Assembly (NCBI GenBank): GCA_035495315.1
Contig: DATJGF010000012.1
Location: 1 to 20,979, forward strand
DNA from: DATJGF01 sp035495315
GTDB lineage: Bacteria > Verrucomicrobiota > Verrucomicrobiia > Limisphaerales > UBA8199
Direction: 5' to 3'
Length of the DNA: 20,979 nucleotides
The position numbers and the translations under genes are program-made. Below the pieces are notes generated by a model. The model made no database searches and was not told where the DNA came from. It saw only the letters and a list, made by a program, of their open reading frames with translations. Position 1 is the stretch's first letter; every line of letters starts with the position of its first letter. Below, piece after piece: positions 13,908 to 20,979 of the stretch.

Positions 13908-16862
13908 ATGCTAGCAGCTACGGAAGCGCCGTTAACAAATCACCCAGTGAACTGGTCCCCTGCAGAAGCCTCTGCGCCGGTGAATATTAATCGTGGGGAA
14001 CTCCTGGCGCAGCCCGCCACTTTCGCACACCGTCACATTGGCCCCAGCGAAACTGATGCGAAGCAAATGCTCAGTTTCCTTGGCTTTTCCAGTCTCGAAG
14101 CCCTGGCCGAGCAGGCGGTCCCGCCTCAAATCAGGTTAAACAAAGCCTTACAATTACCGCACGCCCGCAGCGAATATGAAGTGCTAAGGGCCTTGAAGGA
14201 GATCGCCGCGCAAAACCAGGTCTTCCGCTCTTTCATCGGGATGGGCTATTACGATTGCATTCTGCCCGGAGTGATTCAGCGCGCGATGCTCGAAAACCCC
14301 GGCTGGTACACCCAATACACGCCCTATCAAGCTGAAATCTCGCAAGGCCGGCTCGAAGCGCTGCTCACTTTTCAAACCGTGGTGATGGACCTGACCAGCC
14401 TGGAAGTCGCCAATGCTTCGCTGCTCGACGAAGCCACCGCAGCCGCGGAAGCGATGACGATGTGCCATGGATTGAAAGAGGGGCGCCCGGTGTTTTTCGT
14501 GTCGGCCACATGCCATCCTCAAACCCTTGAGGTAGTAAAAACGCGCGCGCGGGCACTTGGGGTTGAAGTGGTGGTGGACGACGCTGAAACCTTTTCGTTC
14601 AACGATCGCGTCTGCGGCGCGCTCGTGCAGTACCCGGACACCTTTGGCCGGATCAATGATTACAGTGGTTTGGTCGAGCGAGCGCACGCGGCTGGCGCAT
14701 TGGTTGCCGTTGCAACCGATTTGCTGAGCCTGACCCTGATCCGCCCCCCGGGCGAATTCGGCGCCGACATCGCCCTCGGCAGCAGTCAGAGGTTTGGTGT
14801 CCCGCTGGGTTATGGCGGACCGCACGCGGCGTTTTTTGCGACGCGCGACGCATTAAAGCGGCATATGCCCGGCCGCATCGTCGGCGTATCGAAAGACACC
14901 CAGGGTCGTCCGGCGTTGCGATTGTCGCTCCAGACTCGCGAGCAGCACATCCGGCGCGAAAAGGCTACGAGCAACATTTGCACGGCTCAGGCACTCCTCG
15001 CCAATATGGCTGCGATGTACGCGTGCTATCACGGACCGAACGGGTTGCGAAAAATCGCAGAACGCGTTCATTTGCTGACAACCGTCCTGGCTCGAGCGCT
15101 CGAAATGGTTGGATGCAAAATCGAGCCCGGCCCTTTTTTCGACACATTGCGCGTACGGCCTGGCAAACGGAGTGCCAGTGATGTTCTGCGGCGAGCAGAA
15201 GCCCGGGGCATGAACTTTCGACAGATCGACGAGCAGTCAATCGGGATTTCTCTGGATGAAACGACGACTGGCGAAGATCTGGCCCGCATCGTCGAGGCTT
15301 TCAACGGTGACGTCCCTTCTAACCTCAAGCCGGAGGAGCTAGCTGCGGAAACTACGGCGGAATATGACACTCCGCTGGCGCGTAACAGCGCTTACCTGCG
15401 GCATGCTGTTTTTAGTCAGTATCATTCAGAAACAGAAATGCTGCGCTACCTCAAACGGCTGGAAGCGCGCGATCTCTCTTTAACGACGTCGATGATCCCG
15501 CTGGGTTCCTGCACCATGAAATTGAACTCAGCCACGGAGATGTTCCCCGTCACCTGGCCGGAGTTCAACCGCATCCATCCTTTTGCGCCGTTGCGCCAGG
15601 CACGGGGCTACCAGGTCTTGTTCCAGCAGCTGGAGGATTGGTTGGCGGAGATCACCGGTTTTGCAGGGATTTCTTTGCAACCCAACGCCGGCTCGCAAGG
15701 CGAATACGCAGGCTTGCTGGTCATCCGCAGTTATCACGCCAGCCGCGGTGAAGCGAACCGGAATGTCTGTTTGATTCCGACCTCGGCGCATGGAACCAAT
15801 CCCGCCAGCGCAGTCATGGCCGGCATGAAAGTCGTCGCCGTCGCGTGCGACAAAGAAGGCAATATCGACTTGCGCGATTTGCAGGAGAAAGCCTCAGCAT
15901 ACAAAAACGATTTGGCCGCGCTGATGGTGACTTATCCTTCCACCCATGGTGTATTCGAGGAAAGCATTAAACAGATTTGTGACATCATTCACGCCCATGG
16001 CGGGCAGGTTTACATGGATGGAGCCAACCTCAACGCCCAAGTCGGCTTGTGCCGGCCGGGCGATATCGGCGCTGACGTCTGCCATCTCAATTTACACAAG
16101 ACATTTTGTATCCCCCACGGCGGCGGCGGACCGGGCATGGGCCCGATTGGCGTCGCGGAGCACCTGGTGGAGTTTTTACCCGGCCACGGAGTGGTCAATC
16201 TTGGCGGCGAGAACCCGGTCGGCGCGGTATCTGCAGCGCCTTGGGGCAGCGCGAGCATTTTGCCGATTTCATGGGTTTACATCGCCACGATGGGACCTGA
16301 TGGACTTCGTGAAGCCACTCAATTCGCCATACTCAACGCCAATTACATTGCGAAGCGATTGGCGAATTATTTCCCCGTCTTATATCGGGGGCACGGCGAC
16401 CTGGTAGCGCATGAATGTATTCTCGATCTGCGTCAGTTCAAAAATGTCACCGTCGAAGACGTCGCGAAACGGTTAATGGATTATGGCTTCCACGCGCCGA
16501 CGATTTCGTGGCCGGTGCCTGGCACAATGATGGTCGAGCCCACCGAAAGCGAATCGAAAGCGGAGTTAGATCGATTTTGCGATGCGTTGATCAGCATCCA
16601 CTCCGAGATCGTCGCGATCGAAACAGGACAAGTCGATCGCCAAGATAACTTGTTGAAAAATGCCCCGCACACCGCGGGCATAATTGCCGCCGAAACCTGG
16701 TCTCACCCGTATTCACGTGAGCAAGCGGCCTTCCCGGCCCCGTGGCTGCGCGATTACAAATTCTGGCCGGCGGTCGGCCGCATCGATAACGTATTTGGTG
16801 ACCGTCACCTGGTCTGCTCCTGCGTTGGTATGGAAGCCTTTGCCGATCCGAGCGGGAAATGA
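13908..16862 (+). CDS. gcvP: Glycine dehydrogenase (decarboxylating), glycine cleavage P protein
   Basis: This 984-residue PLP enzyme decarboxylates glycine and passes the aminomethyl group to the lipoyl arm of GcvH. Both halves of the homodimer-type P protein are fused in one chain, as in E. coli and mitochondria. The N-terminal half has FAHRHIGPSETDAKQML, FIGMGYYDCILPGVI and NPGWYTQYTPYQAEISQGR. The C-terminal half has LGSCTMKLNSATEM, PTSAHGTNPASAVMAGM and the PLP-binding LNLHKTFCIPHGGGGPG, with Lys731 forming the Schiff base. It is about 27 residues longer than the E. coli protein, mostly at the N-terminus (MLAATEAPLTNHPVNW...), so a downstream start is possible but no in-frame ATG lies before FAHRHIG. 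No glycine riboswitch is recognisable in the 252 bp upstream, and no gcvT or gcvH is adjacent. lpdA lies about 8 kb away on the other strand. Very secure. Confidence 0.98.
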   Translation: MLAATEAPLTNHPVNWSPAEASAPVNINRGELLAQPATFAHRHIGPSETDAKQMLSFLGFSSLEALAEQAVPPQIRLNKALQLPHARSEYEVLRALKEIAAQNQVFRSFIGMGYYDCILPGVIQRAMLENPGWYTQYTPYQAEISQGRLEALLTFQTVVMDLTSLEVANASLLDEATAAAEAMTMCHGLKEGRPVFFVSATCHPQTLEVVKTRARALGVEVVVDDAETFSFNDRVCGALVQYPDTFGRINDYSGLVERAHAAGALVAVATDLLSLTLIRPPGEFGADIALGSSQRFGVPLGYGGPHAAFFATRDALKRHMPGRIVGVSKDTQGRPALRLSLQTREQHIRREKATSNICTAQALLANMAAMYACYHGPNGLRKIAERVHLLTTVLARALEMVGCKIEPGPFFDTLRVRPGKRSASDVLRRAEARGMNFRQIDEQSIGISLDETTTGEDLARIVEAFNGDVPSNLKPEELAAETTAEYDTPLARNSAYLRHAVFSQYHSETEMLRYLKRLEARDLSLTTSMIPLGSCTMKLNSATEMFPVTWPEFNRIHPFAPLRQARGYQVLFQQLEDWLAEITGFAGISLQPNAGSQGEYAGLLVIRSYHASRGEANRNVCLIPTSAHGTNPASAVMAGMKVVAVACDKEGNIDLRDLQEKASAYKNDLAALMVTYPSTHGVFEESIKQICDIIHAHGGQVYMDGANLNAQVGLCRPGDIGADVCHLNLHKTFCIPHGGGGPGMGPIGVAEHLVEFLPGHGVVNLGGENPVGAVSAAPWGSASILPISWVYIATMGPDGLREATQFAILNANYIAKRLANYFPVLYRGHGDLVAHECILDLRQFKNVTVEDVAKRLMDYGFHAPTISWPVPGTMMVEPTESESKAELDRFCDALISIHSEIVAIETGQVDRQDNLLKNAPHTAGIIAAETWSHPYSREQAAFPAPWLRDYKFWPAVGRIDNVFGDRHLVCSCVGMEAFADPSGK

Positions 16863-16869
16863 GAGTAGA

Positions 16870-17070
16870 TCCGAAATTCGAGGTCCGAAATTCGAGCTCG
16901 GTATGGCCAGAACGAAACTAAGCAGACGCAAAACCGCGTAAGACGCGAGAAAAGCGGAAGCTGCCAGAAAGCGCCCTTCAACAGGCGTATCTTCATCTTT
17001 TTGCCCCCATTTTTGCCTAGGCTTCGATCTGCCGTTTAGCACGGATTTCGACCTTCGGATCTCGGATTTT
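16870..17070. repeat. Direct and inverted CCGAAATTCGA-type words after gcvP
   Basis: TCCGAAATTCGAG occurs twice in tandem (16870-16882 and 16884-16896) just after the gcvP stop. Inverted, looser relatives (CGGATTTCGA, CTTCGGATCTCGGATTTT) lie at 17042-17070. The 273-bp gap to the hemerythrin gene holds nothing else I can support. The layout suggests a dispersed repeat rather than a terminator, because no strong hairpin plus T-run is visible. Confidence 0.4.
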
Positions 17071-17135
17071 GGGGTAGTGCCGCGGCCCGATTTATGCTAA
17101 AGCAAACCCGTCGTGAAACCTAATTTCTAATCGCC

Positions 17136-17591
17136 ATGAAAATCACCGAAGCGCTGTTGGCAGAACATCTGGTCTTCCACAGCATGTTCGATCACATCGA
17201 AGCGGCAGCGCCGTCCTTGAAAACTCTAGGGGAAATCAAAGCCATTGCGGCGATATTGGAACCGATGTTAAAATTCCACGCCGACGCCGAAGACGCGCTG
17301 TTCTTTGGGCCCTTGGAGCACTGCTTTGAGCAAATCGGACAGCGGGATTCCTTAGTCGAAGAACACCTCGAGATGGACACTAATCTTCAAATGGTGCAGA
17401 AGGCAACTCGGGCCAAAGAAGCCCTGGATCTGCTGCTGGGGGCAGTAGCGCATTCGAGGCGACATTTCGATCGCGAGGAACGCATTGTGTTTCCGCTCGC
17501 CGAACGCGTTCTTAACGAGCGGACTTTAACCGAACTGGGAAAAGCCTGGTTGGACCAACGAATGGCAACCCCAGTGATGACATCGAGCTAA
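17136..17591 (+). CDS. Hemerythrin-like HHE cation-binding domain protein
   Basis: This 151-residue soluble protein is a single four-helix hemerythrin-like domain. Candidate di-iron ligands are His11 or His15 (LLAEHLVFHSMFDH), His48 and Glu52 (KFHADAEDALFF), His77 (EEHLEMD), and His106/His110 with Glu114 (HSRRHFDREERIVFP). The HxxxE pairs and the closing E-R-x-x-F-P-L motif are typical of the HHE family (for example YtfE/RIC-like and signalling hemerythrins). No other domain is fused. Roles in the family include iron storage or repair under oxidative or nitrosative stress and oxygen sensing; which one applies is unknown. It has its own 273-bp upstream gap after gcvP, so it is probably a separate unit, and it converges on the nitrilase gene with 46 bp between stops. 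No terminator could be identified there. Confidence 0.9.
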   Translation: MKITEALLAEHLVFHSMFDHIEAAAPSLKTLGEIKAIAAILEPMLKFHADAEDALFFGPLEHCFEQIGQRDSLVEEHLEMDTNLQMVQKATRAKEALDLLLGAVAHSRRHFDREERIVFPLAERVLNERTLTELGKAWLDQRMATPVMTSS

Positions 17592-17637
17592 TCGAATCCG
17601 AAGGCCTGGGAACGAAGACGAAAGTCCGGAAAAACCT

Positions 17638-19005
17638 TCATTGAACCAGATCCTTTATTACCGGACGGTGACGAGGGATTTCGGCCTTGAAATCTCCGAG
17701 ACTCACCCATTGCGTGCGACGGTTTAGATCAACTTCGGCTACAGCTACTGTTCCCCATTCTTTTGCTTGCGCGATGACCTCTCCGGTCTGATCGAAAACG
17801 CCGGAAATCATCCAATTGTGTGAAACGTCCTCATAGGTGCTGCTCACCAGGTACACATGATTTTCACACGCGCGAGCGCGAGCCAGGAGCGGATTACAGC
17901 CCCATACAGGCCAGGCGATTACTTCCGCGCCGCGATTGGCCAATTCCCGAGCAACCTCGGGAAAGAAGCCGTCGTAGCAGATCATAAGTCCGACCTTGCC
18001 AAGACTCGTTTCGAATACAGGATATTCGTCTCCGGGGCAGACGCCCGCCTTCACTTCATCGCGAGGCAAAGAGGTCTTGCGATATTTACCTACCAACGCC
18101 CCGTCCGGCCCCAGCAACACCGCCGTGTTGTAAACCAGGTGGCCGTCACGCTCAACTAAACCGGCCACCAAATACAAATGATGTTTCCGAGCCAAAGCGC
18201 TGAAGTACTCTGTCGACGGTCCGGGGATCGATTCGGCGACCTCAGAGAATGGCTTGCCAAGGGCAACAACAGTTAGTGTTTCCCCCAGCACAACCAGATC
18301 GGCTTTTTGGCGAGCCGCCTCGGCGACGAGCCGCTCGTATTGGCGGCAGTTGTCGGCAGGTGATTTGCCCCCGGAAGGCCGAAAATGCACCGCAGCCAGG
18401 CGAACTGTGCGCGTCGAAGGCAGCTCTGATTCGACGAGGGAAATATCGCTCCAGCGGACTTCGGCATGCGTCGCCCATTGCAGATGCAGCGAAACGACCG
18501 CCTCGGTCGCACGGGTCGGGGCCCGAAGGACATCGGAGACCTGCGTCCAACCTTGTGCATTCGCCCCGCGAGTCGCGATATATTCAGTTTCGGCTGCGCC
18601 GATTGAACCCCGCAAATAGCCGGCAACCGTAGGTTCATCGAGCGGGACGCTTTTCCCGTCAGCATCGCGCCAATCCAGCTTGGCCAGCACACTCCGACGG
18701 GGGAGGACAACCGACGCGGCTTTGTAAAAAGCTGAAACACAATAAGCCTTCCCGCCAACGACGGCAAAACTCTTCCGCCAACAACCATCCAGCCCTTCCC
18801 GCCCGTCTGTGCGGATGATAAAGCAGCCCTTCCCAGCAATGCCTGAGTCCGGCTCAAACGCGAACTCCGGCCGGATTTCGTCCCGCGGCGATGCTGTCGA
18901 CCACCCAGCGGGCGCTCCGTTAACACCCGCTGGAGAATTCTCACCCGGCATTGCCGTCGTAGTTAGGGGCAAGAACGTAGCGAGCAAACATGGGAGGCGC
19001 GCCAT
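17638..19005 (-). CDS. Exported carbon-nitrogen hydrolase (nitrilase superfamily) with N-terminal jelly-roll-like domain
   Basis: From the ATG at 19005 the protein has 455 residues with a signal peptide MARLPCLLATFLPLTTTAM. Residues about 20-195 resemble a carbohydrate-binding-like beta-sandwich (GKGCFIIRTDG, KAYCVSAFYKAA, ATEAVVSLHLQW, DISLVES). Residues about 199-455 are a nitrilase-superfamily amidase with the full Cys-Glu-Lys triad: Glu242 in VVLGETL, Lys310 in GKYRKTSLP and Cys343 in GLMICYDGFFPE. These enzymes hydrolyse amides, nitriles or carbamoyl groups; an export signal is less common for them. The frame continues to an ATG at 19113, which has an AAGGA six to seven bases upstream, but the added 36 residues are partly encoded by an inverted repeat (SESSSSSKGADLDRGRRRR). 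I prefer 19005 because it gives a clean signal peptide, but 19113 is possible. It follows the oxidoreductase gene and is probably in its operon. Confidence 0.88.
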   Translation of the reverse strand: MARLPCLLATFLPLTTTAMPGENSPAGVNGAPAGWSTASPRDEIRPEFAFEPDSGIAGKGCFIIRTDGREGLDGCWRKSFAVVGGKAYCVSAFYKAASVVLPRRSVLAKLDWRDADGKSVPLDEPTVAGYLRGSIGAAETEYIATRGANAQGWTQVSDVLRAPTRATEAVVSLHLQWATHAEVRWSDISLVESELPSTRTVRLAAVHFRPSGGKSPADNCRQYERLVAEAARQKADLVVLGETLTVVALGKPFSEVAESIPGPSTEYFSALARKHHLYLVAGLVERDGHLVYNTAVLLGPDGALVGKYRKTSLPRDEVKAGVCPGDEYPVFETSLGKVGLMICYDGFFPEVARELANRGAEVIAWPVWGCNPLLARARACENHVYLVSSTYEDVSHNWMISGVFDQTGEVIAQAKEWGTVAVAEVDLNRRTQWVSLGDFKAEIPRHRPVIKDLVQ

Positions 19006-19029
19006 AAGCCTGAGGTCAGTCCGTCGTCG

Positions 19030-19071
19030 TCGTCCTCGATCTAAGTCTGCCCCTTTCGAGGACGAGGACGA
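19030..19071. repeat. Inverted repeat with TCGTCCTCGA arms, copy 2
   Basis: TCGTCCTCGA at 19030-19039 is perfectly complementary to TCGAGGACGA at 19056-19065, with a further GGACGA repeat to 19071. It has the same words and order as the element at 7549-7607. It lies just upstream of the preferred start of the nitrilase gene and inside its longer alternative frame, where it codes for serine- and arginine-rich residues. Confidence 0.65.
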
Positions 19072-19144
19072 TTCAGACACTTTAGCGTCTTCACAATACG
19101 TTGAGTCTTTCATGAAAGATCCTTTCTAAAATCTCCTTACAATT

Positions 19145-20494
19145 TTACCCACTAAATCCCTCCCGATACTTATAGCCGAGCATTTTATTAGCCTCCGCAT
19201 GATGAGCAAATCGCTCCGCTTTGGGATCCCAATCCAGCACAGCGTGCGTTTTTAGCGCAATATTAGCCAGCAGCGTTGTGCTCGTGCTGCGGTGCCCAAT
19301 TTCGATGTCGCAATTGCAGCGCGCCCGGCTTTTTACACAATCCAGGAAATTGCGCGCGTGCGGCGCCGTGTCAGCGGTTGAGGTGCCGCGATTTTTTACG
19401 GGAGCGATCCGAGCCTTGGCATTCCTTCGGTATTGGGAATCACCCTCGCGTGTCAGGGGCGTCCGCGCAGGAAATTCGTCTTCCGAGATCGGGTCAGGAA
19501 CAACTTCGTAACCATTGCCGAACAAATAAAGCGTACCGAGCGTGCCACGTAGTTCCAACTCGCATCCCGGCAAACTCCACTGACCCCCATTGGCATTGAT
19601 TTGTGAAAACGTCACCAGCGCGCCGCCCGGGTATCTCCAGACGGCTTCGAGCGTATCAGGAATTTCACGATTGTCTTTCATGCCCGAAACCTTGGCTCCC
19701 ATCGCCATGACGGAGGCGGGCGCATCCTCGCCTAATGCCCATTGGATAAAATCAACGTAGTGCACACCAAAATTCGTGACCTGGCCGCCACTGTAATCGT
19801 AAAACCAGCGGAAACGGTAAAACGTGCGGTTCTTGTTATAGGGCCGCTGCGGAGCTGGTCCGAGCCAGGTGTTCCAGTCAAAATTGGCCGGCGCGTTACC
19901 GTCGGGCGGATTGCCGATCCCTGCGGGCCATTCGTTTTGGATGTGAAAAGCGCGGGCCGCAGTGATTTTGCCCAGCCCGCCCTGGCGCACCAAATCCGTT
20001 GCCTCCTTGCAAACCGCAACCGAGCGCCGGTGAATTCCAACCTGGCTGACCCGCCCGTGCTTTCTCACAGCGTCGACCATTCGCCGCCCCTCAGACACAC
20101 ACAAAGAGAGTGGTTTTTCCACATACACATCCCTGCCTGCCTCGCAGGCATGAATGGTTTGGATGGCGTGCCAATGATCGGGTGTCGCAATGACGACCGC
20201 ATCAACATCCTTGGCCTCCAGCAGTCGACGGTAATCCTTGTACTGCTTAGGCGATCCGCCCGCCTTCTCGGCGGCAAAATCCATATACGCCTGGGACAAA
20301 TCGCAAACCGCCGTGACCTCGGCATCGGAATGTTTTAAAAAGGCATCGAGCACCTGGTCGCCACGATTGCCGAGTCCGATGAAACCTAAGCGGACACGTT
20401 CGTTCGCATTCGCTGCCCGTGCGGCTCCCAGAGCCGTAGTCGCGCCGGCCAGCACGAGGGTTTTGGTGAATTCACGTCGAGTCCAGGAGTTCAT
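19145..20494 (-). CDS. Tat-exported Gfo/Idh/MocA family oxidoreductase
   Basis: From the ATG at 20494 this is a 449-residue protein with a twin-arginine signal MNSWTRREFTKTLVLAG ... ALGAARA (Arg6-Arg7, consensus TRREFTK), so it should be folded with its cofactor before export. The Rossmann domain follows: VRLGFIGLGNRG at about 35-45, TAVCDLS, VVIATPDHWHA, and the family's catalytic EKP (126-128, VYVEKPLS). The C-terminal domain has GGQVTNFGVHYVDFIQWAL and GALVTFSQINANGG. Relatives are NAD(P)-dependent sugar or inositol dehydrogenases, or glycosidases using a redox mechanism; the substrate is unknown. The frame is open to 20560, but the extra residues precede the Tat motif and lack character, so 20494 is chosen. 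The nitrilase gene follows on the same strand (stop-to-ATG 139 bp, or 31 bp to its longer start), suggesting an exported enzyme pair. Confidence 0.93.
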   Translation of the reverse strand: MNSWTRREFTKTLVLAGATTALGAARAANANERVRLGFIGLGNRGDQVLDAFLKHSDAEVTAVCDLSQAYMDFAAEKAGGSPKQYKDYRRLLEAKDVDAVVIATPDHWHAIQTIHACEAGRDVYVEKPLSLCVSEGRRMVDAVRKHGRVSQVGIHRRSVAVCKEATDLVRQGGLGKITAARAFHIQNEWPAGIGNPPDGNAPANFDWNTWLGPAPQRPYNKNRTFYRFRWFYDYSGGQVTNFGVHYVDFIQWALGEDAPASVMAMGAKVSGMKDNREIPDTLEAVWRYPGGALVTFSQINANGGQWSLPGCELELRGTLGTLYLFGNGYEVVPDPISEDEFPARTPLTREGDSQYRRNAKARIAPVKNRGTSTADTAPHARNFLDCVKSRARCNCDIEIGHRSTSTTLLANIALKTHAVLDWDPKAERFAHHAEANKMLGYKYREGFSG

Positions 20495-20610
20495 ACGAGG
20501 GTTCTGTCTTTCGTTGTGATCGAATATTACAGCATCCGGGCAGTCCAGGAAAAGAGCCATTAAGCCGAAAATCGTGTTCGCAGGGACAATTCGCTTTGCC
20601 TGCGCGGTAG

Positions 20611-20631
20611 GGACGGCTCGCCGAGCCGTCC
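20611..20631. repeat. REP-like 21-bp palindrome, copy 2
   Basis: Perfect palindrome with arm GGACGGCTCG, centre C at 20621 and the exact reverse complement. It has the same length and CTCG-C-CGAG core as the element at 4157-4177; the one base that differs between the left arms is matched by a compensating change in the right arm. Confidence 0.7.
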
Positions 20632-20653
20632 GCTTTCCTGCGAAAACGGGCTC

Positions 20654-20674
20654 GGCCCGCTCGGCGAGCGGGCC
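20654..20674. repeat. REP-like 21-bp palindrome, copy 3
   Basis: Perfect palindrome with arm GGCCCGCTCG, centre G at 20664 and the exact reverse complement, 22 bases after copy 2. The centre is inverted relative to copies 1 and 2 (CTCG-G-CGAG), so copies 2 and 3 may be an oppositely oriented pair, as in paired REP elements. Confidence 0.7.
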
Positions 20675-20683
20675 CCACCATTT

Positions 20684-20803
20684 ATGAGATGGTTTCTAAA
20701 TTGTTTTCTGTTATCGTCGGTCGCCGGTGGCGTCTTTTGCCTTTATGAAGCCGGGCGCGGCTGGTGCCTCATGCGCGCATGCGGCATCAAAACGAGACTT
20801 TAG
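20684..20803 (+). CDS. Possible 39-residue secreted or membrane peptide
   Basis: An ATG at 20684, ten bases after a REP-like palindrome, opens 39 codons ending in TAG. The peptide has a hydrophobic N-terminus (MRWFLNCFLLSSVAGGVFCL) that looks like a signal or single anchor, followed by YEAGRGWCLMRACG and IKTRL, with four cysteines, two of them in the GWCLMRACG motif. I have the impression that short peptides ending in RGWC..RACG are recurrent in this phylum, but cannot verify it here. There is no Shine-Dalgarno site. The rest of the 20495-20979 stretch holds three palindromic elements and no other gene. Confidence 0.35.
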   Translation: MRWFLNCFLLSSVAGGVFCLYEAGRGWCLMRACGIKTRL

Positions 20804-20942
20804 CGAGCAGGCGAAGCATCCACTCTTATAGGCGCGCTGAGTTGCAGTGCACAGACGGAGGCAGTCGCCAAATACAAGGAACGCTAAGGCGATTTAAGTT
20901 GAACTGTAACCGAGCTCTCGAATGACTCAACGCGTGCGATTG

Positions 20943-20967
20943 CCTCTCCCGCTCCCTCCGGGAGAGG
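20943..20967. repeat. REP-like hairpin CCTCTCCC...GGGAGAGG at the right edge
   Basis: CCTCTCCC (20943-20950) and GGGAGAGG (20960-20967) form an 8-bp stem around a 9-base loop, followed by GCTAGGGTGAGG to the window end. This stem with the AGGGTGAGG flank is a widespread dispersed palindromic motif in many bacterial genomes. The element may extend past the edge. Confidence 0.6.
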
Positions 20968-20979
20968 GCTAGGGTGAGG

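Noticed and set aside
14184..15370. Minus-strand frames of 60-213 codons within gcvP
   Set aside because: Antisense shadows of a strongly conserved enzyme; typical of G+C-rich genes with biased third positions.
16805..17042. Minus-strand frames between gcvP and the hemerythrin gene
   Set aside because: They overlap the end of gcvP in antisense and run through repeat-like non-coding DNA (including two TTTTTGCC-type words); the peptides show no domain.
17592..17637. Bidirectional terminator between the convergent hemerythrin and nitrilase genes
   Set aside because: Only a weak GAAGG/CCTTC pairing across a long loop is visible, without a G+C-rich stem plus T-run.

Overview
The window reads as chromosomal DNA of a free-living Verrucomicrobiota bacterium, probably of the Pedosphaera/Limisphaerales type. 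This is inferred from gene style, not from a marker gene. The signs are a C-terminal module ending in RFYRVR-like residues on large secreted proteins, verrucomicrobial pseudopilins, an exported (Tat) Gfo/Idh/MocA oxidoreductase, weak or absent Shine-Dalgarno sites, and many short palindromic repeats between genes. No rRNA, tRNA, CRISPR array, transposase or phage gene was seen.

Layout. 1-188 is the N-terminal part of a LysR regulator leaving the window on the left. 189-1158 has no intact gene; it holds decayed pieces of verrucomicrobial surface-type proteins, including two fragments on opposite strands that meet head to head near 942. 1159-4111 carries, on the plus strand, a secreted PQQ-like beta-propeller protein and a soluble multi-zinc-ribbon protein. 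4268-5833 (minus) is a tiny membrane protein tightly followed by dihydrolipoamide dehydrogenase. 6266-6586 (plus) is a short pilin-like protein. 6701-10110 (minus) looks like one operon: membrane-anchored helical protein, pseudopilin, ABC ATPase, ABC-2 permease, with ATGA and GTGA stop/start overlaps at the first two junctions. 10194-13652 (minus) is a large secreted sedolisin (S53) protease with five extra C-terminal domains. 13908-16862 (plus) is glycine dehydrogenase GcvP, followed by a hemerythrin-like protein. 17638-20494 (minus) is a Tat-exported Gfo/Idh/MocA oxidoreductase followed by an exported nitrilase-family hydrolase. The right end holds palindromes and one possible 39-residue peptide.

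Together, Lpd and GcvP are two of the four glycine-cleavage proteins (L and P), although Lpd also serves 2-oxoacid dehydrogenases. The propeller protein, sedolisin, nitrilase and oxidoreductase are exported and fit a lifestyle of degrading external polymers.

The most unusual feature is the repeat load. At least seven kinds of palindromic or inverted repeat lie between genes. In three places the repeat DNA is read in frame as protein: the C-terminal tail of the propeller protein, the possible N-terminus of the nitrilase, and the leader of the pseudopilin. In the pseudopilin, a four-hairpin cluster plus an 18-bp tandem repeat would give a leader of about 139 residues. I found no clear new defence or mobile system; the repeat-invaded pseudopilin/ABC operon is the best candidate for something undescribed.
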